From positions 726,797 through 790,796 of the forward strand of contig NZ_LMLU01000001.1 of assembly GCF_001422665.1 (NCBI RefSeq): a stretch of 64,000 nucleotides of DNA, written 5' to 3'. A program made the position numbers and the translations under genes. Position 1 is the stretch's first letter; each line of letters opens with the position of its first letter. The notes under the pieces are model-generated. The model was not told the origin of the DNA. It was given only the letters and a program-made list of their open reading frames with translations, and made no database searches. Source of the DNA: Arthrobacter sp. Leaf234 (GTDB taxonomy: Bacteria; Actinomycetota; Actinomycetes; Actinomycetales; Micrococcaceae). Below are positions 8,555 to 16,765 of this stretch, piece after piece.

Positions 8555-9109
8555 CTACTGCGGAGGTCGAAGGCCCCGTTCGCGCATCCGCGCGATCGAC
8601 CGGATCGCGTCATCGACGAAGCGCTCGGTCAGGGCGGTGTAGCGGTCGATGTCGGAAGCAGACCAGTCCTCGAGCACTTCACCGATCATCCTGTCGCCGA
8701 GGGCGTAGACGCCGCGGGCGGCCTTCACGCCTGCCGGCGTCAGGGTGATCAGGGTGGCTCGGCGATCATCCAGGTCCGTCGACCGCTGGACCAGGCCGTC
8801 GGCCTCGAGGCGACCGACGATCTTGCTCACGTACGACGCCCCGACGCCGAGTTCGTCCGCGAGGGCCGTGGGACGCAGGGAGCCCCATGCCAACAGGAGT
8901 CGAAGGGTCTGATGGGAGGGTTGATCCAGGGACTCGCCGCTCTTCGCGAGGATCTGGCCCTGCACGGCCGGGGAGTCCCACAGGAGGATCAGCGCGCTGA
9001 GGTTGGCAAGCGAGCAGCGCAGGCTGTCCGGGCCCGATCCCGGTCGCCACCTCCCGACGGCATGAACCGTCGGTCCGAACCCCGCGGGCGCGTCTCGCGC
9101 CCGCCCCAC
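8555..9109 (-). CDS. MarR-family transcriptional regulator
   Basis: The protein has the MarR winged helix: LDQPSHQTLRLLLAWGSLRPTALADELGVGASYVSKIVGRLEADGLVQRS is read as helices 2-5, and DDRRATLITLTPAG is the wing. The 5' end is uncertain. The only in-frame canonical start is GTG at 9109, which has no SD and gives about 30 atypical residues before the usual dimerisation helix (LANLSALILLW). A non-canonical start nearer 9020 is possible. It is divergent from the NTF2-like gene at 9127, its likely target. Confidence 0.75.
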   Translation of the reverse strand: MGRARDAPAGFGPTVHAVGRWRPGSGPDSLRCSLANLSALILLWDSPAVQGQILAKSGESLDQPSHQTLRLLLAWGSLRPTALADELGVGASYVSKIVGRLEADGLVQRSTDLDDRRATLITLTPAGVKAARGVYALGDRMIGEVLEDWSASDIDRYTALTERFVDDAIRSIARMRERGLRPPQ

Positions 9110-9126
9110 GAGAAGAGAGCATCACC

Positions 9127-9450
9127 ATGGCTGAGATCACCCTGCCCACCACCGTCGGCGACTTCGTCGCTGCGACGAACGCCCACGATGCCGACGCGCT
9201 CTTCGCCGTCTTCGCCGCCGGCGCGACCGTCACGGACGACGGGACCACCTACGACACCGAACCCGCACTGCGCGAGTGGATCAGGGTGCACCAGGTCGAT
9301 CCGAAGATCGTCATCACCCCGATCTCCTGGCAGGGGACGCGCCTCGTTGCGTCGGTCGACGGTGAGTTCCCCGGCGGCCCCCTCAGGTTCGCCTTCACCT
9401 TCACCGAGCAGGACGGCGCCCTCACCGGGCTGTCGATCGAGCCCGCATGA
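9127..9450 (+). CDS. NTF2/SnoaL-like protein
   Basis: A 107-residue protein with the cone-shaped NTF2-like pattern: TTVGDFVAATNAHDADALFAVFAAGATVTDDGTTY, then ALREWI, and a C-terminal strand FAFTFTEQDGALTGLSIEP. Family members include ketosteroid isomerases, polyketide cyclases and many non-enzymatic proteins, so no reaction is assigned. It starts 17 bp from the divergent MarR gene, which makes MarR control likely. The weak purine-rich GAAGAGAG stretch before ATG is the only SD candidate. Confidence 0.7.
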   Translation: MAEITLPTTVGDFVAATNAHDADALFAVFAAGATVTDDGTTYDTEPALREWIRVHQVDPKIVITPISWQGTRLVASVDGEFPGGPLRFAFTFTEQDGALTGLSIEPA

Positions 9451-9516
9451 TCGACCTGCCGCGCAGGCGTCGACGGATCCAGCCACCCCCAGCCGGAACA
9501 GGAGGCCCGCTCAGCG

Positions 9517-11178
9517 CTACTTCGCGCCGGTCGCGACGGCGACGATCTCCTGCATGTACGGAGCCACGACCTGCTGGGAGATCTTGCAGTCGAGCAGCAG
9601 CACGCCGTCGTCGTCGGAGCCGAGCCAGCCCGCCACGCCGTCGAGATCCTGGAGGGTCCTGATCGTCCGGCCCGTGGCGCCGAGGGCGGTGGCCAGGGCG
9701 GCGAAGTCCACCTCGTCGATCATCATGGGGCCGGAGTGGATGCCGCGCACTGCGTACTGGTGGATCTCCGCGCCGTAGGCGGCGTCGTTGAACACGACGA
9801 TCACCGCGCGCCGGGCGGTCCGGATGAACGAGTCGAGGTCGGCGAGGGCCATCAGGCCGCCGCCGTCACCCGTGCAGAGCACGAGGGTGGACGCAGGCAG
9901 GGCACGCGCGGCACCGACGGCGCTCGGGAAGCCGAGACCGATGGTCTGGTAGGCCGTCCCGACCATGATCAGCCGGTCGGGCGCCGGGACGCGCAGGTAG
10001 CCGGGCGCCCAGCCGATGAAGTGGCCGCCGTCCTGGACGATCGTGCGGTCCGCCGGCAGCATTCCGTCGAGCGCGCGGCACAGGCTGCGCGGATCGAGCC
10101 GCCCGTCGGCGGCGAGGGCGTCACCGTCCTCGCGGGCGTCGTGGGCCAGCAGGGCGCGGGCTGCGGCGACGTCGCTCCAGCGCGCAGCGGCGTGTCCCGC
10201 CGCAGGCGTCCCGATCAGCACGTCCGTCAGCGCCTCCGCGATCGCGCGGGCATCGCCGCGCAGATGGTCCGTGACGACGGCCGAGGTGGGGGCGTCGGCG
10301 ACGTCCACCTGGATCACGCGGGCGGAGCCGCCGAACGCGTGCCCGAAGCGGGTGGTGAACTGGTTGAGCCGTGCACCGAGGACGAGCACGACATCGGCCT
10401 CGGCGATCAGCTGCGCCGAGGGTTCCGAGGCCCATCCGCCGGCGATTCCCAGTGCCGCCGGATGGTCGCCGAAGAAGCCGGCGCCGAGGCCGGACGTGGC
10501 CATGAGGGCCCCGAGGTGCTCGGCGAGCTTCGTCGCTGCGCCCTGCGCCCCACTGATCCAGGCTCCGCGGCCGGCGAGGACGAGCGGCCGCTCCGCTGCG
10601 GCCAGGACCGCAGCCACACGTTCGAGGTCACCCTCGGCGGGCAACCGCGGCACCTCCGGCCCGACGGGGACGGGCTGGTCCTCGTCCGCGGCCTCGACGC
10701 CGGCGAGGTCGTAGGGGATGGCCAGCACCACGGGCGTCCGGTGGCGCAGCGCGTGCCCGACCGCCGCCGTCGTCTCCGTCAGCACGTGGTCCGCGGACAC
10801 CGTGAAGGTCGTGGCACCGAGCCCCGCCGCGATCCGCACCTGGTCGACGTCCCAGGGACGCCGGCCGCTGGTGGGGGCATCACCGACCACCAGCACGAGG
10901 GGGATGTCCGCCTGCACCGCTTCGGCCAAGGGTGTCAGCGCATTCGTGAAGCCGGCGCCGTAGGTGGTGGTGGCGATGGCCAACCGGCCGGCGGCGCGGA
11001 AATACGCGTCCGCGGCGGCGACCGCGCCCGCTTCGTGCCGGACGGCGGTGTAGTGGAAGGCGCCGGGTGCCGCCATGACGGCGTCGAGGAAGTGGGCATT
11101 GCCGTTGCCCATGACACCGAAGACCTCGGAGGCAGCGGGCTGGAGGGCGGACACGATGCGGGCGGAGACGGTGGCCAT
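9517..11178 (-). CDS. Acetolactate synthase-like ThDP-dependent enzyme
   Basis: This 553-residue protein has the three-domain plan of ThDP enzymes. The PYR domain carries the activating Glu in RHEAGAVAAADAYFRA (residues 47 on), the central domain has ERPLVLAGRGAW, and the PP domain has CTGDGGGLMALADLDSF followed by VVFNDAAYG (the GDG...N metal-diphosphate motif). It resembles acetolactate synthase large subunits, but it stands alone without a small regulatory subunit and with no ilv genes nearby. Another decarboxylase, ligase or C-C lyase activity is equally possible. It is transcribed divergently from the CitE-like gene, so 2-oxo acid or acyl-CoA chemistry may link them. Confidence 0.75.
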   Translation of the reverse strand: MATVSARIVSALQPAASEVFGVMGNGNAHFLDAVMAAPGAFHYTAVRHEAGAVAAADAYFRAAGRLAIATTTYGAGFTNALTPLAEAVQADIPLVLVVGDAPTSGRRPWDVDQVRIAAGLGATTFTVSADHVLTETTAAVGHALRHRTPVVLAIPYDLAGVEAADEDQPVPVGPEVPRLPAEGDLERVAAVLAAAERPLVLAGRGAWISGAQGAATKLAEHLGALMATSGLGAGFFGDHPAALGIAGGWASEPSAQLIAEADVVLVLGARLNQFTTRFGHAFGGSARVIQVDVADAPTSAVVTDHLRGDARAIAEALTDVLIGTPAAGHAAARWSDVAAARALLAHDAREDGDALAADGRLDPRSLCRALDGMLPADRTIVQDGGHFIGWAPGYLRVPAPDRLIMVGTAYQTIGLGFPSAVGAARALPASTLVLCTGDGGGLMALADLDSFIRTARRAVIVVFNDAAYGAEIHQYAVRGIHSGPMMIDEVDFAALATALGATGRTIRTLQDLDGVAGWLGSDDDGVLLLDCKISQQVVAPYMQEIVAVATGAK

Positions 11179-11444
11179 CGGACATCTCTCAAGACGAACG
11201 TCCGGGCGGTGGCGAGGTGCACACGGTCACCCGGGACGTTGGTGGGTGGGATCCGTATGTGCCTCGGGCCGACAGCCCTTATTGCCTCTTTTTCAGGCAC
11301 GACGCGCGGTGGGCGTCCGACGTCGCCACTATAGCCGACCCCGTGCACCCGTTGGTCGCCCCCTGTCCGGACCCGTGCGCCTTTTGGTCGTAGTGTTCAC
11401 GGACCGCGGTGCGTCTCCGGTGGATAATGCGCAGCACTCCTCAG

Positions 11445-11450
11445 TACTGT
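11445..11450 (+). promoter_or_regulatory. -10 box TACTGT of the leaderless CitE-like mRNA
   Basis: TACTGT ends six bases before the ATG at 11457 and no SD is present, the spacing expected when transcription starts at the A of the start codon. The rest of the 278-bp divergent region (11179-11456) shows no convincing repeat or small gene. Confidence 0.5.
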
Positions 11451-11456
11451 TTGACC

Positions 11457-12305
11457 ATGGCCACCTACCTCAGAAACAGCCGCGCCGCCGCGCTTCCCGC
11501 CAAGCTCTCCCGATCGTGGCTGCTGGCGTCCGCTGCTTCCGAGGACAACTTCATCCCGGCGCTGACGTCGGAGGCGGACTCCGTGGTGTTCGACATGGAG
11601 GACGCCGTCCCCACCGCGGGCAAGGCCGAGGCACGCGATCGCGTGGTCGAGGCCCTGTCCACCGGGATGACCGCCTGGGTGAGGGTCAACGGCATCGAGA
11701 CCGACTACTGGGCGGACGACCTCGCGGCCCTGTCCAGGGCACCGGGCCTCCGCGGCGTCATGCTGGCCATGACGGAGAAGCCCGAGCAGGTCACGCACAC
11801 GGCCATGCGGCTGCAGGCGGGGACCCCGGTCCTGGCCCTGGTCGAATCCGCGCTCGGCATCGAGAACGCGACGGCGATCGCGAGTGCCCCCGGCACCTTC
11901 CGCCTCGCGTTCGGCGTCGGCGACTTCCGCCGCGACACCGGGGCGTCCGACGACCCGATGGCGCTGGCCTACGCACGGTCCAAGCTCGTGGTGGCGTCCC
12001 GCGTGGGGCGGCTGCCCGGTCCGATCGACGGGCCGACCGTCGGTGCCCTCGGCGACGACCTGCTGGAGGCATGCAAGGTGACCGCTTCCATGGGGATGAC
12101 CGGCAAGCTCTGCCTCCTGACGGATGCGACCGACACCATCAACCGGGGCCTGTCCCCGAGCGAGTCCGAGATCAGCTGGGCCTCCGAGCTGCTGCGTGAG
12201 CACGCGGCCGGAGCGGTGGTGGGCGATGGCTCCTACCTGCCGCGGCTGGCACGCGCCCAGAAGATCTCCTCGCTGGCGGACTCCTACGGCCTGTGGAACG
12301 CCTGA
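11457..12305 (+). CDS. HpcH/HpaI-CitE family lyase
   Basis: This 282-residue TIM-barrel protein begins RSWLLASAASEDNFIPALTSEADSVVFDMEDAV, the CitE motif whose Asp-Glu residues bind Mg2+, and continues with WVRVNG (substrate-binding Arg) and LALVESALGIENA (Glu ligand). CitE-like proteins cleave or make C-C bonds of acyl-CoA substrates (citryl-, malyl-, citramalyl-CoA). No other citrate lyase subunit is present, so it is a stand-alone CitE-like enzyme. The leaderless -10 at 11445 fixes the ATG. It ends 3 bp from the convergent zinc-ribbon gene. Confidence 0.8.
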   Translation: MATYLRNSRAAALPAKLSRSWLLASAASEDNFIPALTSEADSVVFDMEDAVPTAGKAEARDRVVEALSTGMTAWVRVNGIETDYWADDLAALSRAPGLRGVMLAMTEKPEQVTHTAMRLQAGTPVLALVESALGIENATAIASAPGTFRLAFGVGDFRRDTGASDDPMALAYARSKLVVASRVGRLPGPIDGPTVGALGDDLLEACKVTASMGMTGKLCLLTDATDTINRGLSPSESEISWASELLREHAAGAVVGDGSYLPRLARAQKISSLADSYGLWNA

Positions 12306-12308
12306 CCG

Positions 12309-12539
12309 TCAGCGTGCGAGTGCGTGTTTTTCCGACCCGCTGATCCGCGAGGTGCCGCCACAGTTGGTGCACACCTGCAGCCGCGTCCGCTTCAGCGTGA
12401 GGAGCGGCACGAAGAACACCGACAGCCTGGTCTTCCGCTGGACCACCTGCTGCGGGGCGAACTGCCCGCAGTAACGGCAGGACGCCGATCGGGTGAACCG
12501 TAGCTGCTCGCGCGTGGTGAGGCCGAAGAGGAAGAACAT
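12309..12539 (-). CDS. Small zinc-ribbon protein
   Basis: A 76-residue protein with MFFLFGLTTRE, then CRYC (residues 21-24) and CTNC (57-60), which makes a four-cysteine zinc ribbon around a hydrophobic segment SVFFVPLLTLK. This arrangement is common in actinobacterial zinc-ribbon proteins of unknown role. ATG at 12539 directly follows GGTGGAGGG, so the SD abuts the start or the message is leaderless (TACGGT lies nearby). The frame extends upstream through the AraC remnant region, but those residues are not family-like, which supports the short form. Confidence 0.65.
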   Translation of the reverse strand: MFFLFGLTTREQLRFTRSASCRYCGQFAPQQVVQRKTRLSVFFVPLLTLKRTRLQVCTNCGGTSRISGSEKHALAR

Positions 12540-12544
12540 CCCTC

Positions 12545-12874
12545 CACCGTAGCGAGTCCGTCCCGCCGGTGAGCATCCACCGGGGGGATGAACGGTCCGC
12601 GTCCCGTCACCTCGGGGCTCCGCGGTCCCAGCCCGAGATCGTATCTCCCCGTGGGCACCTCGCCGATGACCACATCGTCGATCGGTTCGACCTCCGCGGT
12701 CATCGTGCCCCCGAAGTACAGCTGCGAGACGGCGATCCCGGATCCCACGAGGCTGTGCTGCCGGAAGGTCATGCTCGTACCGGTGAACGCGGTCCTGAAG
12801 CCGAAGACGTTCTCGATCGCCTCCATGGCCTCGTCGCGTTCGGAGGTCTCGACGTCGACCCGGAGCACACTCAT
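12545..12874 (-). pseudogene. Remnant of an AraC-type regulator N-terminal domain
   Basis: From ATG at 12874 the frame reads VDVETSERDEAMEAIENVF, then AFTGTSMTFRQHSL, AVSQLYFGGTMTAEVEP and YDLGLGPRSPEVTGRGPFIPP. This pattern fits the AraC-binding-like sensory domain that precedes an AraC helix-turn-helix. After about 105 residues the similarity ends, no HTH follows, and the frame runs into the antisense-like interior of the zinc-ribbon gene. I read it as a decayed, truncated regulator; expression of a short sensory-domain protein cannot be excluded. Confidence 0.5.
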
Positions 12875-12979
12875 CCTCCAACAGTGCCCCTGTCCCCGTG
12901 CCTCCGTCCACCTCCCGCGCCGATCGTGCATCCGGCCGGGCTGGGGCGGGTGAGGGCGGAGCTGCTCACTGTCGGGGTG

Positions 12980-14062
12980 TCAGGGGCGGCGGAAGCGGTT
13001 GACCATGGGGCAGTCGAAGGGGTCGCGGGCGGCGAGGCCTACCCGGTTGAGGTAGGAGACGACGGCGCCGTAGGAGGCCGCGACGCCTACTTCGGTGTAG
13101 GGGACGCGGAGGCGTTCGCAGTGTTCGCGGACGATCACGGCCGCTCGGCGCAGGTGTGGGCGTGGCATGTCCGGGAAGAGGTGGTGTTCGATCTGGAAGT
13201 TGAGGCCGCCGTAGGCGTTGTTCACGAAGGACCCGCCGCGGATGTTGCGGGAGGTCAGGACCTGCTTCTGGAAGAAGTCGAGCGTGCTGTCCTTGGGGAC
13301 CACGGGCATGCCTTTGTGGTTCGGGGCGAAGCTCGCTCCCATGTAGACGCCGAAGACGGCCAGTTGGACGCCGAGGAACGCGAAGGCCATTCCGACGGGC
13401 AGGAACCAGAAGAGGATGCCGAGGTACGCCCCGAAGCGGGCGCCGAGGAGTGCGAGTTCGACCCAGCGGCCCTTGATGGTGCGGCGGGCGAAGAGGGTGC
13501 TGATGGAGCGGGCGTGGAGGTTGATGCCCTCCATGGTGAGCAGCGGGAAGAAGAGGTAGCCCTGCCGGCGGGTGATCCACGCCTGGAGGCCTGTGGCCTT
13601 GGCGGCGTCCTCCTCGAGGAACGAGATGGTGTCGACCTCGATGTCGGGGTCCTTGCCCTTGGTGTTGGGGTCGTTGTGGTGGCGGGTGTGCTTGTCCATC
13701 CACCAGGCGTAGCTGATACCGACGACGCCGGCGGCGAGGATGCGGCCCGACCAGTCGTTGGCGCCGCGGGTCCTGAAGATTTGGCGGTGGGATGCCTCGT
13801 GGGCGAGGAAGGCCATCTGCGTCAGGACGACGCCGAGCACCGCGGCGATGAGCAGCTGGAACCAGGTGTCACCCAGGAGCGCGAACCCCGTCCACGCCGC
13901 GCCCATGGCCAGGGCCAGGAGGGCGAACACCGCGACGTAGAAGCGGCGTCGGCGGTTCAGCAGGCCTTCCTTCCGTACCTGCTTGAGCAGGACCGAGTAG
14001 GAGGCGACGACATCGTTCGGCTTCGAGATACGGACGGTGCGCGGTGCGGCGGCAATGCTCAA
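12980..14062 (-). CDS. Membrane fatty-acid (acyl-CoA/acyl-lipid) desaturase
   Basis: A 360-residue di-iron membrane desaturase. The three histidine boxes are HEASH (88-92), HTRHH (125-129) and QIEHHLFP near residue 310, and four hydrophobic segments flank them (about 43-63, 67-87, and two between 205 and 250). QIEHH with Gln at the first box-3 position is typical of front-end or DesA3/linoleoyl-CoA-type desaturases. It introduces a double bond using O2 and electrons from an external reductase, probably in membrane lipid adaptation. No electron-transfer partner gene is adjacent, although a flavin reductase-like gene lies 117 bp upstream in the same direction. Confidence 0.9.
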   Translation of the reverse strand: MSIAAAPRTVRISKPNDVVASYSVLLKQVRKEGLLNRRRRFYVAVFALLALAMGAAWTGFALLGDTWFQLLIAAVLGVVLTQMAFLAHEASHRQIFRTRGANDWSGRILAAGVVGISYAWWMDKHTRHHNDPNTKGKDPDIEVDTISFLEEDAAKATGLQAWITRRQGYLFFPLLTMEGINLHARSISTLFARRTIKGRWVELALLGARFGAYLGILFWFLPVGMAFAFLGVQLAVFGVYMGASFAPNHKGMPVVPKDSTLDFFQKQVLTSRNIRGGSFVNNAYGGLNFQIEHHLFPDMPRPHLRRAAVIVREHCERLRVPYTEVGVAASYGAVVSYLNRVGLAARDPFDCPMVNRFRRP

Positions 14063-14178
14063 TGGGATTCCCTGGGGCCGGTGGAAGGCTTCCCAGCCCG
14101 GGGTGGGGTGCTAACCCGCAGATTCACTCACTGTATGTCAGGAGCCTGAGGAGTGGCTGAGCGTATGTCACGGGCAGG

Positions 14179-14808
14179 TCACGGTGTTGCTTTCTCGGCG
14201 TCGTAGTGCCCGGGCCAGTCCTGCACCGGGATGCGCGTGATCTCCCGGACCGTCCCGGCCGTGCCCCACTCGTCCTTCCCGAGACGGGAGAGGGGCTTCA
14301 ACGCCTGGACCGAGGGCAGGTCGCCGTCGAGCATGTGCTCCGACACGACCGCGTGCAGCACCTCACCGAAGACGAGCGTGCAGTCACCCATGTCCTGGAT
14401 CAGGTGCAGCCGGCACTCAAGGGCCACCGGGGATTCGAGGACGCGGGGTGGGCCCACGGTCGCACTCGGCTCACGGGTGAGCCCCGCCGCATCGAATTCG
14501 CTGACATCCGGGGGGAAGTTCGTCCCGGTCGCGTTGACGGCCTCGAAGAGACCCTCCGGTGTGAAGGCGACCACGAACTCGCCGGTCGCCTCGATGTTGC
14601 GGACCGAGTCCTTGCGGCCCACGGAGGTGAACTGCACGATCGGCGGGTTGACCGAGGCGATGGTGAAGAACGAGTGGGGTGCGAGGTTGTCCACCCCGTC
14701 CGCAGAGGTCGAGGAGATCCACGCGATGGGCCTCGGCACCACGACGGAGGTCAGGAATCTGTAGAAGGCACGGCTGGAGTCCGGGTCGGGGATCACGTCT
14801 TTGCGCAT
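14179..14808 (-). CDS. Flavin reductase-like (DIM6/NTAB) protein
   Basis: A 209-residue FMN-binding split-barrel protein with FLTSVVVPRPIAWISS, NLAPHSFFTIASVNPPIVQFTSVG, KDSVRNI and ECRLHLIQDMGDCTLVFGEVL, all standard for the flavin reductase-like family. Such proteins reduce free FMN or bind flavin for another oxidoreductase. A -10 TAGGCT six bases before ATG at 14808 and no SD indicate a leaderless mRNA. It runs in the same direction as the downstream desaturase, but with 116 bp between them an operon is uncertain, and an electron-supply role is only a suggestion. Confidence 0.8.
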   Translation of the reverse strand: MRKDVIPDPDSSRAFYRFLTSVVVPRPIAWISSTSADGVDNLAPHSFFTIASVNPPIVQFTSVGRKDSVRNIEATGEFVVAFTPEGLFEAVNATGTNFPPDVSEFDAAGLTREPSATVGPPRVLESPVALECRLHLIQDMGDCTLVFGEVLHAVVSEHMLDGDLPSVQALKPLSRLGKDEWGTAGTVREITRIPVQDWPGHYDAEKATP

Positions 14809-14917
14809 GCCGGAAGCCTAGCCCGGCGTGCCGGGTACCCCGGGCGGATCGACCGGTCGCCGCCTGGTCAGGTGTTCGGGGTCGGTGTGCGCGCCGCTGG
14901 TGCAGCCTCCGGAGCTC

Positions 14918-16372
14918 TCAGGGTGTCGTGCTCCCGGACGGGGCGTGGGTCCCCTCGGCGTCGGCCGCCACCGTTCCGTCCGCACCGGCGGCTGCACCCT
15001 CCCGGTAGGACGCGGAGATCCGGCGGTACACGGGTGTGAGGAAGGCGAGGAGCGCCGCGAGGATGATGACGATCCCGGCCACGAGGAACACCAGGGCGAT
15101 CCCGCGGGACGTCCCGTTGCCCAGGAGGGGGGCGAGCTGCGCCGCACCACCGTCCGAGCGGGCGTAGGGGATGATCCAGAACTGCGCGAGCGGGGCGATG
15201 AGGAACGCGGTGACCGGAGCTGCTGCGGATTCGAACGCCATGGCGAACCCGAAGACCCGGCCCTGCCGTTCGAGGGGCACCACCCGCTGGATGACCGTCT
15301 GCTCGGCCGCCTCGATGAACGGCACCAGCACGAGGTAGAGCCAGATCCCGAGGACATACAGCCAGGCCCATTCACGGATGGTGAACAGGGCGCCGATGAC
15401 GCCCATGAGGACGACGGCGACGAGCATGGTGCGCAGGGGGTTCCGCCCCAGTCCGAACTTCGCGATCAGGGCTCCGCCCACGATGAACCCGGAGGCTCCA
15501 ACGGCGAAGAACGTGCCCCAGAGCTCCACGGAGAACAGCTCGAGCCCGTACGGATCCATCAGCGCCATGTAGACGCCCCCGACGAAGTTGTTGAACGTGG
15601 AGAACAGGATCAGGGCGAAGAGGCCCGTGATGGCGAGGACCGCCGCGTAGGATCCGCGGAGGTCGAAGGCGCCGTGGGCGTCGGTGGCGGCGGCACGCAC
15701 CTCCTCCGGCATGCGCAGGGTGAGCAGGTGCGCGAAGGCCAGGGCGGTGAGTGCGAGTGCGACGACGATGGTCCAACCCATGCCGAGCAATCCCACGGAC
15801 AGTCCGGACAGCACCGAGGTGATGATGAACATCAGGCCCTGGACCATGCCGACGAGCCCGTTCGCGTTGGCCCTCCGGTCCGGCTCGATGAGGATGGTCA
15901 CCGTTGTCGACAGCGCGATGTTGCGCATGTTCTCGACGACGGCGCCGATCAGCACGATCAGGGTGAAGACCCAGAACCACGGCCGTGCCAGGTCGAGGAG
16001 GATCGGTTCGGGCGTGACCAGGAACATGGCCCCGGCGAGGGCGAACATCCCGAGCGTGAAGGCGCCGGCGAAGCGCATCACGGACACTTTGCGGTAGCGG
16101 TCCACGAAGGTGCCGAAGCTGATGCTCGAGAGCGCCACCAGGAGCATGTAGGCCCCGCCGATCACCCCGGTGGCGATCACGTTGCGTGTCTCCAGATAGG
16201 CCCAGAAGGTCAAGGCGAACCAGAGGTAGCTCGTGGTGATGTTGGCGATGCCGGTGTTGACCAGGATGCCGGTGAAGGTCCGTGAGCGTTCGGCCGGGGA
16301 CCGCACGGAGAGGTCGACTCCTCCGGGTGCGTCTGTGCCGGCCCCCGAAGGAGCCGGGGGCTGCTCGGTCAT
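14918..16372 (-). CDS. MFS transporter, EntS/MFS_3-like exporter
   Basis: A 484-residue, 12-helix MFS protein with GTFVDRYRKVSVMRFAG in loop 2-3 and the related FIEAAEQTVIQRVVPLERQGRVFG segment in the second half, the pattern of the MFS_3 (enterobactin exporter-like) group. Export of a siderophore-like compound or drug is the family role; no siderophore genes are nearby. A -10 TACACT seven bases upstream of ATG at 16372 supports this start over an in-frame ATG at 16456 and indicates a leaderless mRNA. Confidence 0.75.
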   Translation of the reverse strand: MTEQPPAPSGAGTDAPGGVDLSVRSPAERSRTFTGILVNTGIANITTSYLWFALTFWAYLETRNVIATGVIGGAYMLLVALSSISFGTFVDRYRKVSVMRFAGAFTLGMFALAGAMFLVTPEPILLDLARPWFWVFTLIVLIGAVVENMRNIALSTTVTILIEPDRRANANGLVGMVQGLMFIITSVLSGLSVGLLGMGWTIVVALALTALAFAHLLTLRMPEEVRAAATDAHGAFDLRGSYAAVLAITGLFALILFSTFNNFVGGVYMALMDPYGLELFSVELWGTFFAVGASGFIVGGALIAKFGLGRNPLRTMLVAVVLMGVIGALFTIREWAWLYVLGIWLYLVLVPFIEAAEQTVIQRVVPLERQGRVFGFAMAFESAAAPVTAFLIAPLAQFWIIPYARSDGGAAQLAPLLGNGTSRGIALVFLVAGIVIILAALLAFLTPVYRRISASYREGAAAGADGTVAADAEGTHAPSGSTTP

Positions 16373-16491
16373 GGCGCCCAGTGTACGTCCGGCGTGACGG
16401 GCCCAGAAGGGGCCGGCCTGCACGCGACGGAGCATGCGGTCGGTCGTTGTCCGCATCCCGCCGAGGACCCTCCGGCTAGACTGGCCGCACT

Positions 16492-16590
16492 ATGGATCTC
16501 ATGCGCAGGCTCCGCACCCCGATCATCTGGCTCGTCATCGCAGCCCTGGTGCTGAGCATCGGCGCGGGCCTCTTCTCCGTCGTCTTCTGA
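16492..16590 (+). CDS. 32-residue single-helix membrane protein
   Basis: Reads MDLMRRLRTP, then a hydrophobic helix IIWLVIAALVLSIGAGLFSVVF and stop. The positively charged N-terminus predicts N-in orientation. A -10 TAGACT lies nine bases before ATG 16492, close to leaderless spacing. It is divergent from the MFS gene, on its own promoter and upstream of the stress-type SDR. I know no function. Confidence 0.5.
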   Translation: MDLMRRLRTPIIWLVIAALVLSIGAGLFSVVF

Positions 16591-16686
16591 CCGCAGCCCT
16601 CCCGTAGCAACTCCCACGGTCGAGGTCCACCCGCCCCCCACCCCGCCGGCCGGGTTGTCCGCCGCCACCCTGTGGCCCTAATGTGA

Positions 16687-16700
16687 TAAGCAGGCTTAGC
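16687..16700 (+). promoter_or_regulatory. TAAGC-N3-CTTAGC motif upstream of the SDR gene
   Basis: TAAGCAGGCTTAGC contains the inverted repeat TAAGC-AG-GCTTA and lies 65 bp before the SDR start, just after an AT-rich TAATGTGATAAG stretch that could be the -10. The same motif with a different N3 precedes the membrane protein gene at 18909 in the same orientation. It is a candidate operator for a shared stress regulon. Confidence 0.5.
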
Positions 16701-16765
16701 TTCCGGCGGCCAGTCCATCCCGCGCCCGCTGCGCGGGACACGCATTCTGTACAGGGAGAACACAC

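Noticed and set aside
8141-9778. Long rightward frame of 545 codons
   Set aside because: Low-complexity Arg/Pro/Ser product crossing four genes on both strands; typical GC-rich shadow.
9517-11178. Naming the ThDP enzyme ilvB
   Set aside because: No ilvH or ilvC neighbours and the family includes many other activities.
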